NCBI GenBank assembly: GCA_964540765.1
Contig: CAZINW010000040.1
Coordinates: 1-17,645 of the forward strand
Direction of reading: 5' to 3'
From: CAZJLN01 sp964540765
GTDB taxonomy: Bacteria > Chloroflexota > Anaerolineae > Anaerolineales > Anaerolineaceae
Length of the DNA: 17,645 nucleotides
The notes under the pieces were generated by a model that was given only the letters and a program-made list of their open reading frames with translations, searched no databases and was not told the DNA's origin. The translations under genes and the position numbers were made by a program. Within the stretch, counting starts at the first letter, position 1, and each line of letters starts with the position of its first letter. Of this stretch, positions 7,196-13,525 are shown piece after piece.

Positions 7196-8536
7196 ATGAC
7201 TGAGATAAAATCCGTGATCAAACGCAATGGTGCAATTGTGCCCTTTACCCCCGAACGTATTACCAATGCCATCTACCGCGCGGCAGTGGCGGTAGGTGGT
7301 CGTGACAAAGCCACTTCCCAGCAGCTGGCTGAGCAGGTGGTTTCACTGCTTGAGGACAGCACACCCGAAAGCAGCATCCCCACCATTGAACAAATCCAGG
7401 ATCTGGTTGAAAAAGTGCTGATTGAAAACGGACATTCCAAAGTCGCCAAAGCTTACATTCTTTATCGCAACGAACGTGCACGCCAGCGCGAAAAACGCAA
7501 TGAGGCAGATGCCCTGCCATCGGGCAATATTCCCTGGGCAAAACTCTGGAAGGTTCTGGATTGGGCAGTTGAACACGAGGTTCACAGCGTTGCACATCTC
7601 AACGAACACATCCGCAAAGGCACCCTGCCACAAATTGTCACAGCCGCAGAAGCTGCCTACCATGAGGACGTGGAAAATGCCGCTGGCATGGTGCTAGCTC
7701 GCCGTGATGAAGTACGCATGGTCTTCATTGCCGGTCCTTCTTCAAGCGGTAAAACAACGACAACGATTAAATTGGGTGAATATCTGGCTCGCCAAGGCTT
7801 GCGCCTGGTCACCTTGAACGTGGACAATTATTTCTTTGACCTGGACATGCACCCCAGGGATGAATTTGGCGATTATGATTTTGAAACGCCGCAGGCACTT
7901 GATCTAAAATTGATCAACCAGCATCTCAGCCGTCTTTTTGCGGGCGAAGAAGTGTTGATCCCTTATTACAACTTTAAAACCGGTCACCGTGAAGACAGCC
8001 GCATCCCGATGAAGCTTGCCAAAAATGAGATCATCCTGATCGACAGCCTGCATGGGCTCTACCCCGAGATGACCAGCGACATCCCGGCTGAGATGAAGTT
8101 CAAGCTTTACATTGAGCCCCTGTTGCAGTTGAAGGATAATAATGGTCATTACGTGCGCTGGACAGATATCCGCTTGATCCGCCGCATGCTGCGCGACGCT
8201 GCCCACCGTGCCTATGACCCCACCAAAACGTTGTTGCACTGGCATTATGTACGCACCAGTGAGCTGCGTCACATCATCCCATTCATGCATACCACGGATA
8301 CCATCGTTAACAGCGCCATGCCGTACGAACTGCCCATGTACAAGCACAAACTGGGCGCGGAATTTGCGAGATGGGCAGGCGAATATAAAGGTGACCCCCT
8401 GCGCCAAGACGCCTGGGAGCGTGCCAGCCGCGTGCATGCGCTGATGGAACAATTGGAAGTTGTGACTGATGATTCCATTGTGCCTGAAAACTCCGTCATT
8501 CGTGAGTTCATCGGCGGAGGGATCTACAAATATTGA
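7196..8536 (+). CDS. ATP-cone domain fused to uridine-kinase-like P-loop kinase
   Basis: A 446-residue cytoplasmic protein. Residues about 4-95 form an ATP-cone, the nucleotide-sensing regulatory domain of ribonucleotide reductases and NrdR (VIKRNGAIVPFTPERI at the start, ILYRNERARQRE at the end). A helical linker (about 110-175) leads to a phosphoribulokinase/uridine-kinase-type domain. That domain has Walker A GPSSSGKT (180-187), then LNVDNYFF (207-214), GDYDFETP (225-232), IPYYNF (255-260) and a Walker-B-like LIDSLHG (281-287). The kinase half and linker resemble the nucleoside kinases that carry an N-terminal TGS/ThrRS-like module, here replaced by the ATP-cone. It probably phosphorylates a nucleoside or a sugar-like acceptor under nucleotide control; the substrate is unknown. 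Archaeal 2-phosphoglycerate kinase is a known precedent for an ATP-cone/kinase fusion. It stands alone with its own promoter. Confidence 0.85.
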   Translation: MTEIKSVIKRNGAIVPFTPERITNAIYRAAVAVGGRDKATSQQLAEQVVSLLEDSTPESSIPTIEQIQDLVEKVLIENGHSKVAKAYILYRNERARQREKRNEADALPSGNIPWAKLWKVLDWAVEHEVHSVAHLNEHIRKGTLPQIVTAAEAAYHEDVENAAGMVLARRDEVRMVFIAGPSSSGKTTTTIKLGEYLARQGLRLVTLNVDNYFFDLDMHPRDEFGDYDFETPQALDLKLINQHLSRLFAGEEVLIPYYNFKTGHREDSRIPMKLAKNEIILIDSLHGLYPEMTSDIPAEMKFKLYIEPLLQLKDNNGHYVRWTDIRLIRRMLRDAAHRAYDPTKTLLHWHYVRTSELRHIIPFMHTTDTIVNSAMPYELPMYKHKLGAEFARWAGEYKGDPLRQDAWERASRVHALMEQLEVVTDDSIVPENSVIREFIGGGIYKY

Positions 8537-8590
8537 AAGCTCTTGGAGCAAACCTGATTTTAATGCTTTCGTGCGTTGATCAGGTTATAT

Positions 8591-8609
8591 TGGGTCTCAC
8601 AATGACCCA
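8591..8609 (+). terminator. candidate terminator hairpin after the kinase gene
   Basis: A 6-bp GC-rich stem (TGGGTC / GACCCA) with a 7-nt loop, 54 nt past the kinase stop. The following ATTTACC is a poor T-tract. A second, looser inverted repeat, AACCTGAT (8551-8558) with ATCAGGTT (8579-8586), lies just before it. Apart from these, 8537-8770 holds no gene. Confidence 0.3.
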
Positions 8610-8770
8610 TTTACCGATAATATTTTAGCAGATCCTGAGTAATTATCAGTAATTGCAGTAAAATTTGCATGATCATAATGAACCCTGCCAATACGGATTT
8701 CAAAGTATTGATAAGCTCTCTGAAAATCCATATCATTTTTATAAACAGGTGATCTCAATTTGACCGTTGA

Positions 8771-9413
8771 AATGATGATGACAGCTTCCGCATCATCAGT
8801 GACACCATTGAAGCTCCAAAAAATACCAAAAAAGCCCCGCTTGCTCTTATCATTTTCGCCGCAACCATCATTCTGGCAGCCACCAATGTCTTGCCTCTGG
8901 CTATGGCAACCATGCTGGGCACACTCTTAATTTTCGTGACCCGCTGCATTACGCCGGCAGAAGTTTATCGGTCCATGAGTTGGAACGCCCTGGTCCTGGT
9001 GGGATGTATGCTGGCTCTCGGGAAAGCTATGGAAGTGTCATAGCTGGCAGGATTTATTGCCTCACAACTGGCTGTCTGGATGGGAAACTCAAACCCACTC
9101 TTATTGCTTGCGGCTTCTTTTTCCTGTCAATGCTCCTCACTCAGCCAATGTCCAATCAGGCTGCTGCGCTTGTGGTCCTGCCAGTAGCCATTCAGACAGC
9201 CATTCAAATGAATCTAAACCCGCGTACCTTTGCCATGATGATTGCAGTAGGGGCGCTGCCACTTCCTATATTACACCCCTGGAACCAGCCTGTATGATGG
9301 TCTACGGACCAGGAAATTACCGTTTCCTGGATTTTGTTAAGGTAGGCTCGCTGTTAACAGTGATCGTGTTTGGCATCGCAATTTTACTTGTCCCGCTGCT
9401 CTGGCCTTTATAA
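8771..9413 (+). pseudogene. remnant of an SLC13-type anion:Na+ symporter
   Basis: Joining three frames gives the C-terminal half of an SLC13/DASS-like transporter. The first piece (8771-9121) has membrane segments around LALIIFAATIILAATNVLPL and ALVLVGCMLALGKAMEVS, interrupted by an in-frame TAG at 9041-9043. The second piece (about 9121-9252) has LTQPMSNQAAALVVLPVA, the family's conserved helix. The third (about 9252-9413) has AATSYITPLEPACMMVYG and a last helix ending in TAA. The first shift lies in a T5 run (9118-9122), where one more T would restore the frame; the second is near 9250-9258. The N-terminal half, expected upstream, is absent, and no start codon or ribosome site leads into the remnant. 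Truncation plus three lesions indicates decay; single-base lesions alone could be sequence errors. Confidence 0.8.
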
Positions 9414-9460
9414 TAATCCATTCAACCAAATGTCATCTGCAAGTACTGATCAACAGTTGC

Positions 9461-10225
9461 TTAGGGAAAACAAGTACCCCAACCAATCCAGTCGCCCGTT
9501 CGATCTTTAATGGTATCAACCGAATAATAATAACCGCAATCATCAAAGCAGGTATGACCAACCAGGCAAACGCCATCGTAGTTGCGATATTCCGTTTCAC
9601 AAGTGATTTTTTGTCCACGCAAAGGGCACCAGGTTTCTGCGCCTGCCCAGGTGATGTCCGCTTCGATGAATTCTGCTTTTGGCCAAATGAGCGCCAATTT
9701 GGTTGGTTGAGGCTCATTGTAAGTAAGACCTGTTGCATAATCGCCGCTATAAACAAGGAACTGTTTGGCTTCATCTGCAAAAAACTCAAAGGTTCTGATA
9801 TCCATACCGAAAAGATTTTCATCGCTGCGGCAGATCAACATGTTCTGATAGCCTGCATCAATCTTGCAACTCAGTGGATAGCCATCCACGCTGCCATGAT
9901 AAGGGGCGCTCACGTTTGGCACGATAAAATAGAAGACGGTTTCATTATCATTGGCAAATGCCTTGTAGATCCAGGCATCTTCAAAACCCAGGAACTGGGT
10001 GGGGGTGTTGGTGGCGGTTGGAACCTGCGTGGCAGTGGGTTCAGGCGTATCTGTGCTGGTTGGTATTGCCGTTTTTGAAGGGATTAGTGTGGCTGTGTCA
10101 ACAGGCACTGGTGTATCGCTGGCAGCCAAAGGGGATGGGGTATGCTCCTGTGGGCTGGGATTGGCACAGGCTGGAGCAAGTAGAATGAACAATAAAAACA
10201 AACAAGAACCAATTTTAGATCGCAT
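9461..10225 (-). CDS. Cys-rich lipoprotein with Pro/Thr linker, function unknown
   Basis: A 254-residue exported protein. The N-terminus has a short basic region, a hydrophobic stretch and a lipobox-like LAPAC (Cys20), although Ala at -3 and Pro at -2 are not ideal. A Pro/Thr/Ser-rich linker (about 22-78) follows, then a domain of about 175 residues rich in aromatic residues. That domain holds eight Cys, five of them in its last quarter (around WCP, TCE, VCL, TCFDDC and the final TCFP), suggesting disulfides outside the membrane. I do not recognise the domain. The start is ATG 10225, with GAGG (complement of 10231-10234) 5 nt upstream; the TTG just before it is less likely. It faces the transporter remnant and has its own upstream region. 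A surface-anchored binding or scaffold role is only a guess. Confidence 0.75.
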   Translation of the reverse strand: MRSKIGSCLFLLFILLAPACANPSPQEHTPSPLAASDTPVPVDTATLIPSKTAIPTSTDTPEPTATQVPTATNTPTQFLGFEDAWIYKAFANDNETVFYFIVPNVSAPYHGSVDGYPLSCKIDAGYQNMLICRSDENLFGMDIRTFEFFADEAKQFLVYSGDYATGLTYNEPQPTKLALIWPKAEFIEADITWAGAETWCPLRGQKITCETEYRNYDGVCLVGHTCFDDCGYYYSVDTIKDRTGDWIGWGTCFP

Positions 10226-10634
10226 CAAAACCTCGTTGTCTGGTACAAGACCAGTTAATAAGAATCAAAATTAGTACTTCAATAAATTAACAGCAGAATT
10301 TTACTCCTGTTTGATATAAATAGTATATGAATCAGGCGGGGTTTGGCAATTTTCATTCGCTGGGAGCGATGCGAGGTTTGACCATCCTGCAATTCTCATT
10401 GAATACCTCAATGGTTGCCATCGCTTCCTCGTTGAGGTAATATCAAATATATTGGCATTCTCAATGACATGGACTACCTGTGATGAACGCGGTAAAGGGA
10501 TCAACCCATGTGCCATGACCGGACAGGCATGCTCCGGGTTGGTTTCTTTACAATAAGTCTGGGCTATGGGTTGCCAAGTCGTCAAACACACCCGCATCGC
10601 AGTATGACGCCTGTGGAACATCCAGCAATCAGGC
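10226..10634. other. 409-nt region with no convincing gene
   Basis: It lies between the lipoprotein and the TetR gene, both on the minus strand, and should contain the lipoprotein promoter. A 106-codon open frame exists on the minus strand (10301-10621), but it has no ribosome site, no recognisable domain and unusual composition (rich in His, Cys, Arg and Trp); I treat it as chance or as the remains of a decayed gene. A small hairpin, TCGCT-GGG-AGCGA, is at 10357-10369. AT-rich sequence near 10260-10330 could hold the lipoprotein promoter. Confidence 0.5.
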
Positions 10635-11471
10635 TTATTTGGGCTGGGTCCTCATACCTGCATCCATTTCTGTTGATCCACCCGGTTCCTGTTCCATTAT
10701 TTCGGTGGGTTGTTGATCCAAACTGAGCGGAATTGTTGATCCCTCTTCGGATTGATGAATTTCTTCTCTATCACTTGAATCTTGACCTTTCCTGTTTTTC
10801 TCGCGCTTTGGCTTTTTCTTATCCCGATTCCTGACCCGGTCAATGCTTTCTTCAATAAAAGCTGCCACAGCGCCCTTTGGTTCCGGGAGCTTCAATAGTT
10901 GATCCCTGCTGAGCAGGCTCACCTGCTGATACATGAACGCCATTTCTTCTGCAGTATAGGGCATATCCGTATCAAGCCACCACAAAATGGTCGAAATCAA
11001 CGCACCCGCAAAATGGTCTGCCATAAAAGTGACCGGGAGTATGGGTTCAGCGTTGGTGAGGGCAATTTCATTTTCAAGCGCCTGCTGGATATTGGCAGCG
11101 ATTACTTGATGCAGTTGCCTTGATGCCGTGGCAGCGCCTTTGCCAATGACCATGATACGGTAGAAATCGTAATTGGCTTCAGCGAACTTAAACAACTTTT
11201 GAATGCCTCTGGTATCGTCCAGGCGCCATTGGGCTGTGACCAACTGAGGAGATTGCAGCAGGAATTCCTCCATTAACTGCTGCATCACATCTGCCAGCAG
11301 GTCATCCTTCTCCTTGTAGTGCAGGTAGAAGGTGGCTCTGCCAAGGTTGGCCTTATCTGTGACATCCTGGATATTAATCTCATCATATCCGCGCTCCATG
11401 ATCAAATTGAGCATGCTTTCCCGCAGGAGTTTTTTTGTGCGTTGTACGCGTCTATCAATTTTTCTTGGCAT
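10635..11471 (-). CDS. TetR/AcrR family transcriptional regulator
   Basis: A 278-residue DNA-binding regulator. The TetR N-terminal domain (about 8-60) is clear: a helix with RTKKLLRESMLNLIMERGY, then the helix-turn-helix INIQDVTDKANLGRATFYLHYKEKDDLL (about 32-59). The middle (about 75-200) is the variable ligand-sensing and dimer domain. Unlike ordinary TetR proteins of about 190-220 residues, it carries a further 70 residues (about 208-278), first strongly basic (RDKKKPKREKNRKG), then acidic and Gln/Pro-rich; this is probably disordered. ATG 11471 has AAGGAAG about 10 nt upstream. It is divergent from the ROK-like gene. A palindrome lies just past its probable transcription start, suggesting autoregulation and perhaps control of the neighbour. 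The ligand is unknown. Confidence 0.88.
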   Translation of the reverse strand: MPRKIDRRVQRTKKLLRESMLNLIMERGYDEINIQDVTDKANLGRATFYLHYKEKDDLLADVMQQLMEEFLLQSPQLVTAQWRLDDTRGIQKLFKFAEANYDFYRIMVIGKGAATASRQLHQVIAANIQQALENEIALTNAEPILPVTFMADHFAGALISTILWWLDTDMPYTAEEMAFMYQQVSLLSRDQLLKLPEPKGAVAAFIEESIDRVRNRDKKKPKREKNRKGQDSSDREEIHQSEEGSTIPLSLDQQPTEIMEQEPGGSTEMDAGMRTQPK

Positions 11472-11521
11472 TTTTGTTTAAACTTCCTTGACCCATCAAT
11501 TCTGGATGATCATTTTAAACA

Positions 11522-11531
11522 GACATATGTC
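11522..11531. promoter_or_regulatory. palindrome, candidate TetR operator
   Basis: GACATATGTC is a perfect 10-bp palindrome. It sits just downstream of the predicted start of the TetR transcript (about 11538) and 55 nt upstream of the ROK -10 box. A second perfect palindrome, ATGATCAT, is at 11506-11513. The position suits autorepression; binding by this TetR protein is inference. Confidence 0.4.
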
Positions 11532-11544
11532 CATCAATGATTGA

Positions 11545-11553
11545 ATTATAGCA
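11545..11553 (-). promoter_or_regulatory. extended -10 promoter of the TetR gene
   Basis: The minus strand reads TGCTATAAT, a perfect extended -10. Transcription would start near 11538, giving a leader of about 67 nt that contains both palindromes. No consensus -35 is seen. Confidence 0.5.
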
Positions 11554-11586
11554 GAAGGGAGGGCGCGTAAATCAGACCGATGGGAT

Positions 11587-11592
11587 TATAAT
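11587..11592 (+). promoter_or_regulatory. -10 box of the ROK-like gene
   Basis: A perfect TATAAT, 36 nt before the ATG at 11629, without a recognisable -35. The ribosome site AGAGGAA (11617-11623) is 5 nt before the ATG. The weak -35 may mean that an activator is needed. Confidence 0.45.
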
Positions 11593-11628
11593 GTATTCAA
11601 ATCAAAAATTCCTGGCAGAGGAATTTCC

Positions 11629-12612
11629 ATGGTACTGAACCAGTCGAATAATAATATACTGATCCATCCTGATAGTCGAATTTTGGGCTTCAACATTAAC
11701 GGTACCCGTACTGCAGTATCCTACGGAGACCTGAGTGGAAAAGTGTATGAGCGCATTCAGATGGATACGCCGCATGATGAGCCTTTCTTTAATGCCCTTG
11801 ATTCCATCTGTGCATTTGCAGACAAATTGCTGACCATCGTTCAGGTTCAGCGCATGCCGGCGCCAGAGCTGGTCTCGATTGCCATCAGTGGTGACTATCA
11901 GAAAAGGCTTGGTCTCCTGACCAATTCACCCGACCTGCCAGAGTGGAAATCCGCTCCGATTAAAGGTCAGATGTCCATGCGCTTCAATCTGCCTGCTTTT
12001 GTCGAGCAGGAAGCCAATGCCGGAGTGCTGGCAGAATTTTATTTCGGCGCTGGTCAGGGAACGAGCAATTTTGTCTTCCTCAGCATGGAGCCGACCCTGC
12101 GCGCAGGCATCCTGGTGAACGGAGAGAGCTACAACCCTCCCGGTGGATATGCGGGAAAACTGGGAGAACTAAACCTGGCTGAAACCGGTCCGGCGGGATA
12201 TGGCCTGCCCGGCACACTCAATGGTTTTGCAAGTGCAGCTGGCATAGTGGACCTGGCTCACCTGCGCTTTCCTGATCAATGGTCGGCTGATATCAGCGTT
12301 TATCAACTGGTTGAGGCAGTTCGCAACGGTGACATACATGCCACACAGATTTTTCATGAAGCTGGAGATTGGCTTGGGAGAGGTTTGAGCCTGCTGGTAT
12401 GGTTGTTGTGCCCTGAAGTCATGATCATCGGTAACCCCGGCTGTCTCCTGGAAGATGCCTTGCTCGTCCCCGCCAGGCGGGCATTGGAGCGTGTCACCAG
12501 TTTGCCTCCAGAAAGCCTGCCAAAGCTGATCCCGTCGCCATTGGGCAGCCGGCTGACAGACATGTGTGCACTGGCGCCGGCGATTGATCAATTTCGCCGT
12601 CAAAACGAATAG
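11629..12612 (+). CDS. ROK-family protein with degenerate active site
   Basis: A 327-residue protein with the ROK (sugar kinase/repressor) fold outline and no N-terminal helix-turn-helix, so neither a normal NagC-type repressor nor a clear kinase. The phosphate-1 loop reads GFNINGTR (20-27), with Asn23 where the family has Asp. The catalytic Asp of the usual NDAN reads Glu128 in QEAN (127-130). The GTGIG loop expected after VFLS is EPTLR (154-158). The His of AGEIGH is Glu180 in AGKLGE, and the following Cys-rich zinc motif is GPAGYGLPGTLNGFAS (187-202) with no Cys at all. The hydrophobic core and WLGRGLSLLVWLLCPEVMIIGNP still match ROK proteins. It may bind a sugar or other ligand without phosphorylating it. 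Divergent from the TetR gene, a possible regulator; followed by a terminator. Confidence 0.8.
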   Translation: MVLNQSNNNILIHPDSRILGFNINGTRTAVSYGDLSGKVYERIQMDTPHDEPFFNALDSICAFADKLLTIVQVQRMPAPELVSIAISGDYQKRLGLLTNSPDLPEWKSAPIKGQMSMRFNLPAFVEQEANAGVLAEFYFGAGQGTSNFVFLSMEPTLRAGILVNGESYNPPGGYAGKLGELNLAETGPAGYGLPGTLNGFASAAGIVDLAHLRFPDQWSADISVYQLVEAVRNGDIHATQIFHEAGDWLGRGLSLLVWLLCPEVMIIGNPGCLLEDALLVPARRALERVTSLPPESLPKLIPSPLGSRLTDMCALAPAIDQFRRQNE

Positions 12613-12645
12613 AGTATCTTTTGGATTGCACCTTCATCAATAATA

Positions 12646-12679
12646 AATGTGTTGGTTTGCAATGAGCAACCAACGCATT
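12646..12679 (+). terminator. rho-independent-type terminator after the ROK gene
   Basis: Arms AATGTGTTGGTT (12646-12657) and AACCAACGCATT (12668-12679) form a 12-bp stem with one G-U wobble and a 10-nt loop. ACTTTTCT follows, a short T-tract. It lies 33 nt past the ROK stop and before the convergent CDP-alcohol transferase gene, so it may also limit read-through from that side. Confidence 0.6.
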
Positions 12680-12726
12680 ACTTTTCTGATCAAATACCAG
12701 CAGTCAACATTAGAAAAAAGACAGTT

Positions 12727-13524
12727 TTACTTCTTTTTGTCTTTTTTGTCTTTTTTATCTTTTTTTTCCTTTTTTATTTCCTTCTCCAGCTCTTTGGCTG
12801 CTTTTTTGGCTTCACGTTCCTGCCTTCGTTCCAGGCGTTTGCCATCCAGCATTGCCAATCGCAAGCCATCTGATGTCGTTCTATAGAAGAAATAGCCAAA
12901 CAGTAAAACGGTCACCACACCCAGTGCCAGGGTGAAAACGTTCATTTTTCCGAACAAGGGCAACGTAACTTCAGGGTTGCCGAAGAAGAAAACCAGAATA
13001 TTGATCAGGACGGCTAACAGGCGGATTTCCGTCGGACCGATCTTTGCAGTCGTCATTTCAAATATACCGGTCACAAAGGTCTTAAGGTAAACATTGATCA
13101 TCGCCATCAGATAGCCAACGGCAGCCAAAACCCCCAATGAAAAGGGCACCATGCCTGACAGTCCCAGCCCGATGAAAATGGCAGTCACGCTAAAAGCATC
13201 CACAGAATGGTCAATAAAGTAACCAAAACGCGGTCGTTCAATATGGCGGTATCTTGCCAGGCTTCCATCCAGGCTGTCGCCAAACCAGTTCATGAAAAAG
13301 CCAAAACTCGCCAGCCATAAAAAGCCATTGCCGCGCACCTCATGCCCGCCCATCAGGGCATAACTCACCAGGGTGAGTACGGATGCAATAATCCCGAGGA
13401 TGGTCAGCATATCCGGGTTCACCCAGTCCGGCATGTGAGCCGCCAGCCATTGCAGCGCAGATCGCTCAAGGGGTCCTAAAAGAATATCATTGACGCGTTC
13501 GTGTTTTTCAACTTTTTTTGCCAT
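12727..13524 (-). CDS. CDP-alcohol phosphatidyltransferase
   Basis: A 265-residue polytopic membrane enzyme. It carries the complete family motif: D83, D86-G87, A90-R91, G101, D105, D109 (DSLDGSLAR, nine residues, GYFIDHSVD). This binds CDP-diacylglycerol or a CDP-alcohol and two metal ions and transfers a phosphoalcohol during phospholipid synthesis. About six membrane helices are visible (around 38-58, 68-82, 108-130, 132-150, 165-185 and 195-218). The C-terminus (about 225-265) is a highly charged, mostly Lys tail ending in three KKD repeats, unusual for the family. The start lies 1 nt after the acyltransferase stop, with AAAGGA just before it, so the two are co-transcribed. Whether the product is phosphatidylinositol phosphate, phosphatidylglycerophosphate or another lipid cannot be decided here. 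Confidence 0.9.
   Translation of the reverse strand: MAKKVEKHERVNDILLGPLERSALQWLAAHMPDWVNPDMLTILGIIASVLTLVSYALMGGHEVRGNGFLWLASFGFFMNWFGDSLDGSLARYRHIERPRFGYFIDHSVDAFSVTAIFIGLGLSGMVPFSLGVLAAVGYLMAMINVYLKTFVTGIFEMTTAKIGPTEIRLLAVLINILVFFFGNPEVTLPLFGKMNVFTLALGVVTVLLFGYFFYRTTSDGLRLAMLDGKRLERRQEREAKKAAKELEKEIKKEKKDKKDKKDKKK
12739..12765. repeat. three 9-nt tandem repeats coding a KKD tail
   Basis: Two copies of GTCTTTTTT and one of ATCTTTTTT in tandem. Read on the minus strand they encode Lys-Lys-Asp three times at the end of the CDP-alcohol transferase. More T-runs lie to 12776. Such a tract is prone to slippage, which could change the tail length or frame between strains. Confidence 0.7.
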
Positions 13525-13525
13525 C

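Noticed and set aside
7904..8551. 215-codon open frame on the minus strand over the kinase 3' half
   Set aside because: Antisense to conserved kinase motifs, with no domain and no ribosome site; a shadow of the coding strand.
8551..8586. Inverted repeat AACCTGAT / ATCAGGTT with a 20-nt loop after the kinase gene
   Set aside because: Loop too long and no T-tract; the tighter hairpin at 8591-8609 is the better terminator candidate, itself weak.
9554..10078. 174-codon plus-strand frame over the lipoprotein gene
   Set aside because: Antisense to the lipoprotein, which has a signal sequence, linker and good ribosome site; no recognisable features in this frame.
10301..10621. 106-codon minus-strand frame between the TetR and lipoprotein genes
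   Set aside because: No ribosome site, no recognisable domain and odd composition; possibly a remnant but not supportable as a gene.
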